The notes under the pieces are model-generated. The model saw only the letters and a program-made list of their open reading frames with translations. It did not search any database and had not been told where the DNA came from. Positions 1-8,047 of a stretch of DNA of 64,000 bases are shown piece after piece. The stretch's first letter is position 1. Each line of letters opens with the position of its first letter. The DNA is from Lagierella sp. (GTDB taxonomy: Bacteria > Bacillota > Clostridia > Tissierellales > Peptoniphilaceae). The stretch lies in contig NZ_JASBYU010000003.1 in assembly GCF_029983815.1 (NCBI RefSeq), positions 62,001-126,000 of the forward strand, written 5' to 3'. Made by a program: the position numbers and the translations under genes.

Positions 1-589
1 TTTCAACTTTACAATCACTTCTTACATTTATATCTTTTCTTGCTAACACTTTTGCAATTGTATTAAAAAATATATTGACATCTGTAATAAAGTTGATGTT
101 TTTGACATATTTAATATCATATTCAAATCTTTTAGACCACTGGATTGTATTTCTACCATTGATTTGTGCAAGTCCTGTTAGTCCTGGCCTTACTTTGTGT
201 CTAATTTTTTCCTCTGATGTATAATAAGGTAAATATTTTACAAGAAGAGGTCTTGGCCCTATTATGGACATATCCCCTTTCAGTATATTGAATAGCTCTG
301 GCAACTCATCTAATGAAGTAGAGCGTAACACCCTTCCAAATTTTGGTAGTCTTTGATCGTCAGGTAATAAATCACCATTTTCATCTTTCTCATTTGTCAT
401 GGTTCTAAATTTATACATTGTAAAAAGCTTCTCGTCTTTACCTGGTCTTACCTGTTTAAAAATAGCAGGTTTGCCCAGTTTTACTCTTACCAAAATATAT
501 AAAATAATAAGTAAAGGTGATAGTATTATAATTGCTAGAAGAGAAAGCACTATGTCAAGGAACCTCTTTATATACTTGGAATATAACAT
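1..589 (-). CDS. Bacterial sugar transferase (initiating glycosyl-1-phosphate transferase), 3' end cut by window edge
   Basis: Not a complete frame in the window: it opens at an ATG at 589, nine or so bases after a GGAGGG ribosome binding site, and stays open for about 196 codons to base 1. The N-terminus has one hydrophobic segment (about residues 10-32), followed by the family's cytoplasmic core: KFRTM, the STSLDELPEL block, GDMSIIGPRP and RPGLTGLAQING. These are the catalytic signatures of the PglC/WbaP C-terminal domain family, which moves a sugar phosphate onto undecaprenyl phosphate at the membrane to start capsule or glycan synthesis. It sits 13 bp after the aminotransferase stop, so it is the next gene of the same operon. 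The specific sugar cannot be told; an N-acetylated amino sugar fits the neighbouring aminotransferase. Confidence 0.9.
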   Translation of the reverse strand, partial: MLYSKYIKRFLDIVLSLLAIIILSPLLIILYILVRVKLGKPAIFKQVRPGKDEKLFTMYKFRTMTNEKDENGDLLPDDQRLPKFGRVLRSTSLDELPELFNILKGDMSIIGPRPLLVKYLPYYTSEEKIRHKVRPGLTGLAQINGRNTIQWSKRFEYDIKYVKNINFITDVNIFFNTIAKVLARKDINVRSDCKVE

Positions 590-602
590 TTTATCCCTCC
601 AA

Positions 603-1769
603 TTATATTTTCGAAATTTCTTCTAATACGTCACAAACAGCATGTACTTCTTCTTCTTTTAATTTTGATGAACAAGGTATGTTTAAAATATGTTTTGAAA
701 AAATATTTGCTTTTTCTATTTTATAGGCTTGGTTGTGTTCATAGGGCTTTTGGAGATGGTTAAGTCCCCAGATAGGTCTTGAACCTATACCTTTTTGATC
801 AAGCTTTTGCATAAGTTCTTCTCTTTCTAAAGGATACTCGTCTTCAATATAAAGGGAATAAAACCAATAGTTTGGTCTTGTTCCTTCGTTGAAATCTAAA
901 ATACTAAGCCCCTCAATTTCTCCAATTCTTTCTTTATAGATATTGTAGTTTTTCTTTTTTGTTTCAATAAAATCATCTATTCTTCTCATTTGGCTTATTC
1001 CAAATGCTGCACTTATATTTGTAAGTCTGTAATTGTAGCCTATTTCGTTGTGCTTATATCTCCAAGGATCTGACTTTGCCTGTACTCCTAAAAAGTTAAT
1101 CTTCTTTAAGTACTCTAAATTATCTGAAACAACTATGCCTCCGCTACCTGTGGTTATTATCTTATTAGCATTAAATGAATATACTCCTAGATTTCCTATA
1201 GTTCCACAGTATTTATCTTTATACTTTCCTGATGTATACTGAGATCCTAAAGCTTGGCAAGCATCTTCCAGAACAAAAAGATTATATCTATTAGCAATAT
1301 CCATAATTCTTTCCATATCTGCTGGATTTCCAAATACATGAACAACCAAAATACCTCTAACTTGTCTCTTAGATTTATTATTTATTACTACTTCACCATC
1401 AAAATAGCATTCGTTTTCAAGGAAGTCTTCTATTTTATCTGGATCTATATTTAAATCTTCTCCACAGTCCATAAAAACTGGTTCCGCTCTTCTATACTTA
1501 ATAACATTAGAAGAGGCAATAAAAGTTAGAGTTGGTGTTATAATCTCGTCTTCTTGGTCAACACCTAAAACTCTTAATGCTAGATGTAGACCTGCTGTAC
1601 CACTTTGAACAGACTTTGCTCCAGGTGATTTTACATATTCCTTTATTCTATCTTCAAATTCCAAAATGAATTTTCCTCCAGTAGATACCCAACCGGATTC
1701 AATACAATCTTTTACATTTTCTAAAATATCATAATCTAAATTTGGAACTGAAAGCTCTATCCTATCCAC
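603..1769 (-). CDS. DegT/DnrJ/EryC1/StrS family sugar aminotransferase
   Basis: 388 residues, the usual family length. PLP-dependent fold type I: SGTAG near residues 56-60 for the cofactor phosphate, EDACQALGS near 169, and the Schiff-base lysine K203 in the N-A-N-K-I-I-T-T-G-S-G-G loop. The family transfers an amino group from glutamate to a keto group of a nucleotide sugar (for example UDP-4-keto-6-deoxy-GlcNAc, as PglE does) in the cytoplasm. The start is a GTG placed four bases after AGGAGG; no better ATG is nearby. It lies in the capsule operon between the LCP protein and the initiating sugar transferase, which suggests that it makes the amino sugar used by that transferase. The substrate is inferred, not seen. 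Confidence 0.9.
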   Translation of the reverse strand: MDRIELSVPNLDYDILENVKDCIESGWVSTGGKFILEFEDRIKEYVKSPGAKSVQSGTAGLHLALRVLGVDQEDEIITPTLTFIASSNVIKYRRAEPVFMDCGEDLNIDPDKIEDFLENECYFDGEVVINNKSKRQVRGILVVHVFGNPADMERIMDIANRYNLFVLEDACQALGSQYTSGKYKDKYCGTIGNLGVYSFNANKIITTGSGGIVVSDNLEYLKKINFLGVQAKSDPWRYKHNEIGYNYRLTNISAAFGISQMRRIDDFIETKKKNYNIYKERIGEIEGLSILDFNEGTRPNYWFYSLYIEDEYPLEREELMQKLDQKGIGSRPIWGLNHLQKPYEHNQAYKIEKANIFSKHILNIPCSSKLKEEEVHAVCDVLEEISKI

Positions 1770-1809
1770 GGCTCCTCCTATTTAGTTTCACCAATACATT
1801 TAATTGTTT

Positions 1810-3234
1810 TTAATTTACTTTTTGATTTTCCTTTATCATTTCTTTTACTTCACTTAAACTAGTTTCATCAGGGACCATCATATATAATTCAAATCCAGGC
1901 ATTGCATAGGATGGTAGTCCTATTTTCCCAGTACCTTTTAGATCTTGTGTATCTATTTTATATCTAGTGCTTGAATCGAATTCTCTATTTACCATTTCAA
2001 TCATTTGCGCTTTGGAAAGGTTGGTCTCTGCCCCTTTTTCCAATATATTTAAGACTCCATTAGCTTTTAATAGATTTTCAGGTCTTGTTCCCTTTTCTAT
2101 CATGGCTTTTAGAACTCTCTCTTGATTTCTTCCTCTGTCCCTATCTCCATCTTGTAGAGTATATCTTTCTCTAGAGAAAACAAGGGCTTTTTTACCATCA
2201 AGATGTATTTTTCCCTTTGGAAAATTAAGTCCATTAGTTGTAAATTCCTGTGGGTTTTCAACATCGATCCCATCTAATAAGTTTACAATGTCAATAAGTG
2301 TATTGAAATTTACTTTTACATAGTAGTCTATGTCTATATCCAAGAAGTTTTCTAAAGTTTTTATTGATGATTGCACACCATACACACCTGCATGGGTAAG
2401 TTTATCCATCTGATCGTTGCCACCTTCTGCTATTGGCAAGTAAGTGTCTCTTGGTATTGTAGTAATCAAGATTTTTCTAGTTTCTTGATTTACTGAAAGT
2501 ATTAAGTTTACGTCGGACCTAGAAACTGTTTGAATTGGACCAAATGTATCTATTCCTGAAACATACACATTAAAGGTACTTCCAACCTCATCCTTTGTTT
2601 TTGTATTAGCTAGTTCACTAAAGGTTTTAGATGTTACCACTTCTGTAATATCATCAAATTCTAGTATATGTTCATTAATCATCGGTCTAAACGCTTCATT
2701 TAATACCATTAAGTCCGATTTTTCTAAAACTAGATTATCAGCTGCACTTATATAGGAGTTTACATTTTTCTCTGTAAAGTTTTCATCTGTAACTTTTTTT
2801 AACTCTTCTAATAATTCTTGAACTCTCTGTTTATCTTCCGATTCTGTAATATCTAGTTCTAATTTTCTCTCAGCTACTATTTCTTTTAAATCTGTAGACT
2901 TCAACTTAACCACTGAAAGTTCATTTTTTATTTCAGAAGGTTTATTTGATGTTGAAATATTGTCAATAGATGAAATTGTAGTGTATAAATAGTAGGATGA
3001 AATGGAGGTTAAAATTATTAGGAGTATCTTTAGTACTATACCAATAACTTGTGAAGCCTTACTTTTTCTAGTACTTAGGAAAACACCCAAAATTAAAATT
3101 AGAAGGAGTGTTCCTATAATACCTACTTGAAATTTTGTAGGAAGCAAGTTATTTATTATTAAAATTGCAGATAATCCTCCTATAGATAACACTGCAAGAA
3201 TACTAATAATTTGAATTATAACTTTCTTTTTCAT
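1810..3234 (-). CDS. LytR-CpsA-Psr (LCP) family cell-wall glycopolymer ligase
   Basis: 474 residues. Three hydrophobic segments occupy about residues 5-30, 36-55 and 63-85, then a charged, probably helical stretch of about 100 residues, then the LCP domain starting near VNLILSVN. Signature pieces are ITTIPRDTYL (the catalytic arginine region), the VNFNTLIDIVNLLDGIDV strand and the RERYTLQDGDRDRGRNQ loop. LCP enzymes move lipid-linked polymers such as capsule onto peptidoglycan at the outer membrane face. The three-TM plus coiled-coil front end is like streptococcal CpsA. The start ATG follows AGGAGA. It is in the capsule operon, nine bases after the SH3 lipoprotein. Confidence 0.93.
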   Translation of the reverse strand: MKKKVIIQIISILAVLSIGGLSAILIINNLLPTKFQVGIIGTLLLILILGVFLSTRKSKASQVIGIVLKILLIILTSISSYYLYTTISSIDNISTSNKPSEIKNELSVVKLKSTDLKEIVAERKLELDITESEDKQRVQELLEELKKVTDENFTEKNVNSYISAADNLVLEKSDLMVLNEAFRPMINEHILEFDDITEVVTSKTFSELANTKTKDEVGSTFNVYVSGIDTFGPIQTVSRSDVNLILSVNQETRKILITTIPRDTYLPIAEGGNDQMDKLTHAGVYGVQSSIKTLENFLDIDIDYYVKVNFNTLIDIVNLLDGIDVENPQEFTTNGLNFPKGKIHLDGKKALVFSRERYTLQDGDRDRGRNQERVLKAMIEKGTRPENLLKANGVLNILEKGAETNLSKAQMIEMVNREFDSSTRYKIDTQDLKGTGKIGLPSYAMPGFELYMMVPDETSLSEVKEMIKENQKVN

Positions 3235-3243
3235 GTTTTTCTC

Positions 3244-3630
3244 CTAGTTTTCAGCTAAGTACTCAGAAAGTACATATCCTTCATATTCACCAGATTGTAT
3301 TTTAGACCATTTTTGTCCATCAAACTCAATTTCTTCAAGAATATCCACTGTAGTTCCTCTTGTTAGAGAGGTTACTAGATTTTCATTTGCTCCAGGATTT
3401 TCTCTTACATTTAGGGATTCTACATCGACTTTAGCCCTTTTTTCTTCATCTGTAGCATCGGTATCGATTCTGTCCTTAGCTTGACTTTCCATTGTTGCCA
3501 AATTATCTGTTTGTTTTTTGTTTTTATCTCTCACTGAAGTATAAGTTTCTTTTTTATAACAAGATGTAAATGTTAAAAAAACACATACTGTTATAATGAC
3601 TAACCCTATCTTTTTCTTCAATTTCTCCAC
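3244..3630 (-). CDS. SH3b-domain lipoprotein in capsule operon
   Basis: 128 residues. The N-terminus is a lipoprotein signal: K-rich start, hydrophobic core, then L-T-F-T-S-C with the lipid-modified cysteine near residue 24. After a hydrophilic linker, residues about 68-126 form a bacterial SH3 domain (SLNVRENPGANENLVTSL, ending in GYVLSEYLAEN). Such domains bind wall peptides or glycans. The frame overlaps the end of cpsB by 13 bases. The start is probably the GTG at 3630 next to AAGGGG, though a TTG three codons later is possible. A small wall-binding lipoprotein inside a capsule operon may help dock the LCP ligase to the wall; that role is inference. Confidence 0.8.
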   Translation of the reverse strand: MEKLKKKIGLVIITVCVFLTFTSCYKKETYTSVRDKNKKQTDNLATMESQAKDRIDTDATDEEKRAKVDVESLNVRENPGANENLVTSLTRGTTVDILEEIEFDGQKWSKIQSGEYEGYVLSEYLAEN

Positions 3631-4412
3631 CCCTTAAATAACTTTGACAAAAATGATTCTTTTTTCTTATGTTGAGTTTTATTGTTAATTATTTCTCGTT
3701 TTATCGATTTATTTTCTATTAGTTTGTATGGATTTTCAATTACTACTTCGTTGAACCAATGTTCTCCCATTTTTTTTCTCAAGTACTCTAGTTCAGTTTT
3801 AACCTCTGGGTTTCTTATCTCTGCAGAATGGGTGTCCGTAGCGACAAATTGTACCATTCTTTTTTCTATTAGCTTATTTGCAAGTTTATAGTCTGTACTA
3901 GATTCTCTTTTTAAAGAATTCAAGTTAATCTGAATTGGTACTCCAGATTTGTACAAGTCTTCTATAAATTTAAAGTTGGACTTTGTAATCTCATATCTTT
4001 CTACATGGGCTAAAATTGGCCTATAACCCATTAGCTGAATTTGAAATATGATGTCTTTTGCATAATTTGGATTATTGTGCAGTGGCAATTCTATAAGAAT
4101 ATACTTGGAATCAGCCATCAGGATAATTTTTTCTTCCTTAAGTGAAGTTATGGTCTTTTCATCTAGAAAAACTTCATTTCCTAAGTAGATTGTAAAATCA
4201 ATTCCTCTATCTCTTAACTCTTTGTCCAGAAGTTTTTTGCTTTCTATGATTTCAGATTTTAAAGGTAAATATTTTTCATTGTAATGATGGGGTGTTGCAA
4301 TTACTCCTATATATCCATTTTTTTTATATAGTTTCACTATCTCTATGGATTCTTTTAGAGACTGTGAACCATCATCTAAATTAGGTAACAAATGTGAATG
4401 TATGTCTATCAA
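3618..4412 (-). CDS. cpsB: CpsB/PtpZ-type PHP-family protein-tyrosine phosphatase
   Basis: Manganese-dependent phosphotyrosine phosphatase of the PHP fold, which dephosphorylates the CpsD kinase. Metal-binding motifs are visible in order: DIHSHLLPN near the start, ATPHHYN, LAHVERYE in the middle and ATDTHSAEIR near residue 195. I place the start at a TTG (4412), giving M-I-D-I-H-S-H as in B. subtilis YwqE and streptococcal CpsB, with AGGTGAG four bases before it. The frame is also open to a GTG three codons upstream. The C-terminal 30 residues are basic and divergent. Its stop overlaps the SH3 lipoprotein start, and it follows CpsD by about 30 bases. Confidence 0.9.
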   Translation of the reverse strand: MIDIHSHLLPNLDDGSQSLKESIEIVKLYKKNGYIGVIATPHHYNEKYLPLKSEIIESKKLLDKELRDRGIDFTIYLGNEVFLDEKTITSLKEEKIILMADSKYILIELPLHNNPNYAKDIIFQIQLMGYRPILAHVERYEITKSNFKFIEDLYKSGVPIQINLNSLKRESSTDYKLANKLIEKRMVQFVATDTHSAEIRNPEVKTELEYLRKKMGEHWFNEVVIENPYKLIENKSIKREIINNKTQHKKKESFLSKLFKGWRN

Positions 4413-4445
4413 TCTACTCACCTACTTCTGTCTATTAGTAATTAA

Positions 4446-5114
4446 TTACTCCTTACTATGGTATCCATATCCGTAACTCTTATTTTTCTTGCTTTTTACC
4501 TTATTGAATACTATACCAAGGATATTGGCTTCTACATTATTTAAATTTTGCAATGTTACTTGAAGCTCTTCTCTTTTTGTCTCCCCTTGTGCAATTACAA
4601 GAACCGTTGCATCCACAATGGTTGAAAGTATTTGAGCGTCCGTTAAAAGCCCTGCTGGTGGTGAGTCTATAATTACCAAGTCGTAAATTTCTTCTGCTTT
4701 ATGAATGAAATTTTCCATTTTTTGCGACCCTAATAGCTCTGAAGGGTTTGGCGGAATTGGCCCAGTTAAAATAATATCTAAATTGTAGGATACTTCATCT
4801 TTTATAACAATCTCACTCTGTGTAGTATTTTGAACTAAAAAATTTGTAATTCCTATATCGGAAGTTACATTAATCTGTTTACCAACGGAAGGATTTCTCA
4901 AGTCACAGTCGATAAGTAATATTTTTTGACCATTCAACGCCATTGATCTTGCTAACATAAGTGTTATTGAGGTCTTACCTTCGTTTGGATTTGTTGAAGT
5001 TATAAGAAGTGACTTTAATTTGTTATCGGTTGAAGAAAATGAAATATTTGTCCTCAATGTTCTTATAGCTTCATCAATTACCGATGTATTATCATAATAA
5101 CTTTTACTAGCCAT
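4446..5114 (-). CDS. cpsD: CpsD/CapB-type bacterial tyrosine kinase
   Basis: 222 residues, typical for the cytoplasmic BY-kinase half found in Firmicutes. Walker A is at TNPNEGKTSI (about 41-50), Walker A' at LLIDCDLRNPS (66-76), and Walker B at DLVIIDSPP (145-153). The C-terminus ends in a short tyrosine cluster, with Y214, Y216 and Y218 in SYGYGYHSKE; this is where these kinases autophosphorylate in trans. The partner is the membrane adaptor CpsC encoded directly before it: the two frames abut with no gap. Phosphorylation cycling with CpsB controls polymer length and export. The start ATG follows AAGGAG. Confidence 0.94.
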   Translation of the reverse strand: MASKSYYDNTSVIDEAIRTLRTNISFSSTDNKLKSLLITSTNPNEGKTSITLMLARSMALNGQKILLIDCDLRNPSVGKQINVTSDIGITNFLVQNTTQSEIVIKDEVSYNLDIILTGPIPPNPSELLGSQKMENFIHKAEEIYDLVIIDSPPAGLLTDAQILSTIVDATVLVIAQGETKREELQVTLQNLNNVEANILGIVFNKVKSKKNKSYGYGYHSKE

Positions 5115-5795
5115 CTATTTCTCCTTTATTTTAGGAATTACTCCTAATATTGGTAAATTAAATTTCTTTTGAATTTCATTCGCTGATTTTAGTGTAGTAT
5201 CAAATATTTCTAGGAATGTGGCAATTAACATAGATATGAAAGCTCCTAGCAATATTCCCAGAATCGTATTTATTTTAACTCTAGGGGATACCGGTTTTTC
5301 TGGCAATACAGCTTCATCTAGAATTTTAACATTATTAATATCCATGATTGGTTTAATATTTTCCTGAAATATTTCTGCAGTTTCATTTGCAATATCCATC
5401 GCTCTTTCAGGAATATTGTCTCTCACAATAATGGAGATCAACTCAGTATCTTTTACATTAACTACTTTTACTTCTTCTTGGTACTTTTCTCTCGTAAAAT
5501 CCAACTGTAGGTTTTTTATAACCTTATCTGATATAGCTCTAGATTTAATAATCTCACTGTATGTAGATACGAGCTTTTGGTTTAACAGTACTTGATTATA
5601 TTGTAAATTCTGATCTTTATCATCATAACCCTCAGACTTTCCAATGATTAAAGTTGAAGAAGCTTCATACTTAGGTTGAATAAAAAATTGACTTACTGTA
5701 AAGGCTAGAAGCCCTCCTACCACCATAAATGCAATAATCATAGTCAACCTCTTTTTTAAACCGTTGAAAAGTTCTAGCAATGTTAACTCTTCCAT
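5115..5795 (-). CDS. cpsC: CpsC/Wzz-type chain-length regulator, activator of CpsD
   Basis: 226 residues. Two membrane helices (about 17-37 and 183-203) flank an extracytoplasmic Wzz domain. The proline-rich signature PEKPVSPR sits just before the second helix. A short cytoplasmic tail (KSANEIQKKFNLPILGVIPKIK) is the part that binds and activates CpsD in this family. It is the first gene of the capsule operon. The ATG follows GGAGG by six bases, and a promoter lies 44-72 bases further upstream. Confidence 0.93.
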   Translation of the reverse strand: MEELTLLELFNGLKKRLTMIIAFMVVGGLLAFTVSQFFIQPKYEASSTLIIGKSEGYDDKDQNLQYNQVLLNQKLVSTYSEIIKSRAISDKVIKNLQLDFTREKYQEEVKVVNVKDTELISIIVRDNIPERAMDIANETAEIFQENIKPIMDINNVKILDEAVLPEKPVSPRVKINTILGILLGAFISMLIATFLEIFDTTLKSANEIQKKFNLPILGVIPKIKEK

Positions 5796-5838
5796 ATATT
5801 TCCTCCAAATTTAATATAAGTTTTCAGATTCAAATTTA

Positions 5839-5867
5839 ATTATAATTCAAATTTTTATTATTGTAAA
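5839..5867 (-). promoter_or_regulatory. Sigma-A promoter of the capsule operon
   Basis: On the minus strand, TTTACA (5862-5867) and TATAAT (5839-5844) are separated by exactly 17 bases, a near-consensus vegetative promoter upstream of cpsC. TGTAAAG and CTTTACA form an inverted repeat around 5862-5886, and another CTTTACA follows at 5891; these overlap or flank the -35 and could be an operator. The regulator is unknown. Confidence 0.75.
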
Positions 5868-5947
5868 GTCAAGTCTTGGCTTTACATATTCTTTACAATA
5901 CCGATTATCATATCTGATTTTTCCATTGAAAATTGATTAAATTAATA

Positions 5948-5972
5948 CCAGGTGCAACAATTTTACACCTGG
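5948..5972 (-). terminator. Possible terminator after the AbiL-type pair
   Basis: A perfect 7-bp stem, CCAGGTG/CACCTGG, with an 11-base loop. On the minus strand it is followed only by a mixed A/T tract, so termination would be weak. It lies 58 bases after the RloB-like stop. Confidence 0.4.
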
Positions 5973-6029
5973 GATATTCAGTATATTTGTCAAATTTGAT
6001 TAACCTAATATAATTAAATATTCAAAAAT

Positions 6030-6659
6030 CTAATTTTTCTTTTCCCTTTCCTCAAGACGTATAAGCAAGTCTACTAAATCATACATATTTGAACCACAAA
6101 GTCCACTTTGAATTATATCGTATAAACTAGGTTTATTCCTAGCTCTCTCACTAGCAGTTAGTATTTCTTCTCTTCCAAATTTTATACCTTTTAAGCTTTT
6201 ATTATATTTTGGCAAATGATTTTTTAAAGTTTCTAATATCCTTTTTGTAGTTGAGCATTTTGGTTTCTCAACAAAATGTAATAATAACCAATACTCAAAG
6301 CACGTGCTATTGACTATTAAAATCCGATTTTCTCCTTCTCTTTGCCACTTTTTTAACTTGTTAAATTGTTCAGTTATTCTATTATTGTTTTCTTCCCTAT
6401 CTAAAATTATTACTTCGATGTCATGTGGATAATAATTTTTGTTAGGGCCAGATTTTTTTACTTTTTCTTGATGATATTTTAATATATTTATTGGATCTGA
6501 TTTATTCCGGTTTTGTCCTATGATTTTGATATTATAATTATCCAATGGGAATGTTGTTTTTAAGATCTTTAAATAATCCTCTTCGGTATTTGCGCCTTCA
6601 CAAGAAATGTGAATTGTCGGTTTTAACCTTCTTTGTTGAATCTTTCTTCTATTTGCCAT
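6030..6659 (-). CDS. RloB-family protein, AbiLii-like (defence pair with the upstream ATPase)
   Basis: 209 residues. The order of motifs fits RloB: a basic N-terminus, then ISCEGANTEEDYL with an acidic pair near residue 20-27, VIILDREEN near residue 85, NSTCFEYWLLLHF near residue 116, and a C-terminal helix. The glutamate-then-aspartate spacing looks Toprim-like, so a nuclease role is plausible but is my inference. Known context: RloB proteins pair with an AAA/ABC-type ATPase in RloAB and in the lactococcal abortive-infection system AbiL. Here the ATPase ends 7 bp before this start, so the two are surely co-transcribed. The start ATG follows AGGTGAG at close spacing. Confidence 0.8.
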   Translation of the reverse strand: MANRRKIQQRRLKPTIHISCEGANTEEDYLKILKTTFPLDNYNIKIIGQNRNKSDPINILKYHQEKVKKSGPNKNYYPHDIEVIILDREENNNRITEQFNKLKKWQREGENRILIVNSTCFEYWLLLHFVEKPKCSTTKRILETLKNHLPKYNKSLKGIKFGREEILTASERARNKPSLYDIIQSGLCGSNMYDLVDLLIRLEEREKKN

Positions 6660-6666
6660 AACTCAC

Positions 6667-7947
6667 CTAAATATTAATCCTAGGAGTTCCACCTAAACGA
6701 CCTTGTAGGTATAGAGACTCTAAATTATGATTCTTTTTTACATCCTTAAAGTCACCAACTGAAACTATATTAGATTCATTATATTTGTTTCTTTCAACAA
6801 CCCATAGCTCATCTCTTCTAAAAATTTCCTGTGTAAAAAGATTTGTGTCATGAGAAGTAAATATTAATTGAGATCTTGAATTACTTTCATAATTATTTAA
6901 GAAATATTTAATTAAACCACTTGTCATAGCCGTGTGTAGGCTTCTGTCAATCTCATCTATTATTACAACGGAAGGTGTTCTTGTAAGGTTATAAAAAAGC
7001 GGAATTAATTCCATTGCTTGGCGAGTTCCCATTGACTCCTTGAGAATCTTAAATTCAACTTCTCCATCGGCACTTTCATGTATTGTTATCAACTCATTAA
7101 CATTAATTCCATTATCTTCATTTTTTTCAAACATATATATAATCCCCCCTCTTCCAGAAATAACAGCACTGGTTGAATTGGTGGTTTCAAATTCATTCAA
7201 AAATTGATTTATAATTTCTTTAGGCATGGATAAGTTGTTAATATCAATTTGTTTGAAATTAACTCTTTTAACCCCAGTATCAAGTAAAGGTAAAAACTCA
7301 TTAAGCGCACAAATATATTCCTCAATATATAAATTATCAAGGCGTTGAAAACCATCTGGTGAAAGGATTATTAAATTTTTAAACCAATTAAAAACTTTTT
7401 CAAATTCAAGTTCTTGTTGGTCGATTGTATTTGATAAAAATAGCCTATTAGATCTTGTACCCCTTGCTATAGTTGTTAATGTGTTATTATCCTTATATTT
7501 TTTCCCTAAAACTATACTTTCTTTATCTCTATCATATAGAAGATGCTTTCTACTACTATTCTCAAATTCAAGTTTTTCCCTTAAAATTCTCTTTTCATCT
7601 AGTTCTATGGTTAAATGATAGATATTGTCATCTATCAACATTTGTAGATAAAATTCTGTAGGTTCATATCTTGTCTTCTCATCTAATTCATACTTTTTCA
7701 CAGGTATTAAAGACTGAATTGAAGGATAATCAACTATTAGATTCCTTATGAAATATAAGGCATCAATTAGATTTGATTTTCCAGAAGCATTCCCACCAAA
7801 AATACCTGCTGCAGGTAGAACATTCATAGAAAACTTTGGTATATTTGCTCTTCTTTCATTGTGTTGTTCTTCTCTACTTGAAATAGTCGATATAAAATTT
7901 TCTTCTTTAAAAGATTTCCAATTGGACAATCCAAATTCTAATAGCAT
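6667..7947 (-). CDS. AAA/ABC-type ATPase, RloA/AbiLi-like
   Basis: 426 residues, a full-length member of the OLD/RecF-like 'AAA_15/AAA_21' ATPases. Walker A GGNASGKSNL is at 51-60, the ABC-signature-like segment KESMGTRQAMEL starts near 303, Walker B VVIIDEIDRS is at 327-336, and the switch histidine lies in FTSHDTNLF (about 363-371). A short insertion without recognisable fold lies between. The start has AAGGAGGG five bases upstream. Together with the RloB protein it makes a two-gene AbiL/RloAB-type unit, expected to sense phage infection and trigger abortive infection. It lies between the capsule operon and pabAB, with no integrase or transposase seen alongside. Confidence 0.85.
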   Translation of the reverse strand: MLLEFGLSNWKSFKEENFISTISSREEQHNERRANIPKFSMNVLPAAGIFGGNASGKSNLIDALYFIRNLIVDYPSIQSLIPVKKYELDEKTRYEPTEFYLQMLIDDNIYHLTIELDEKRILREKLEFENSSRKHLLYDRDKESIVLGKKYKDNNTLTTIARGTRSNRLFLSNTIDQQELEFEKVFNWFKNLIILSPDGFQRLDNLYIEEYICALNEFLPLLDTGVKRVNFKQIDINNLSMPKEIINQFLNEFETTNSTSAVISGRGGIIYMFEKNEDNGINVNELITIHESADGEVEFKILKESMGTRQAMELIPLFYNLTRTPSVVIIDEIDRSLHTAMTSGLIKYFLNNYESNSRSQLIFTSHDTNLFTQEIFRRDELWVVERNKYNESNIVSVGDFKDVKKNHNLESLYLQGRLGGTPRINI

Positions 7948-8047
7948 AAAATCCCTCCTTTTGTTTAATTATATACCACAATTTTGCTTTTTTCAATCTG
8001 TAGAAAGGATTCCTTTCTTTCGAGCGGAATTTTATTCTATCTTAAAC

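Noticed and set aside
7998..8025. GAAAGG-ATT-CCTTTC palindrome between pabAB and the ATPase as a terminator
   Set aside because: Three-base loop and no T-tract on either side.
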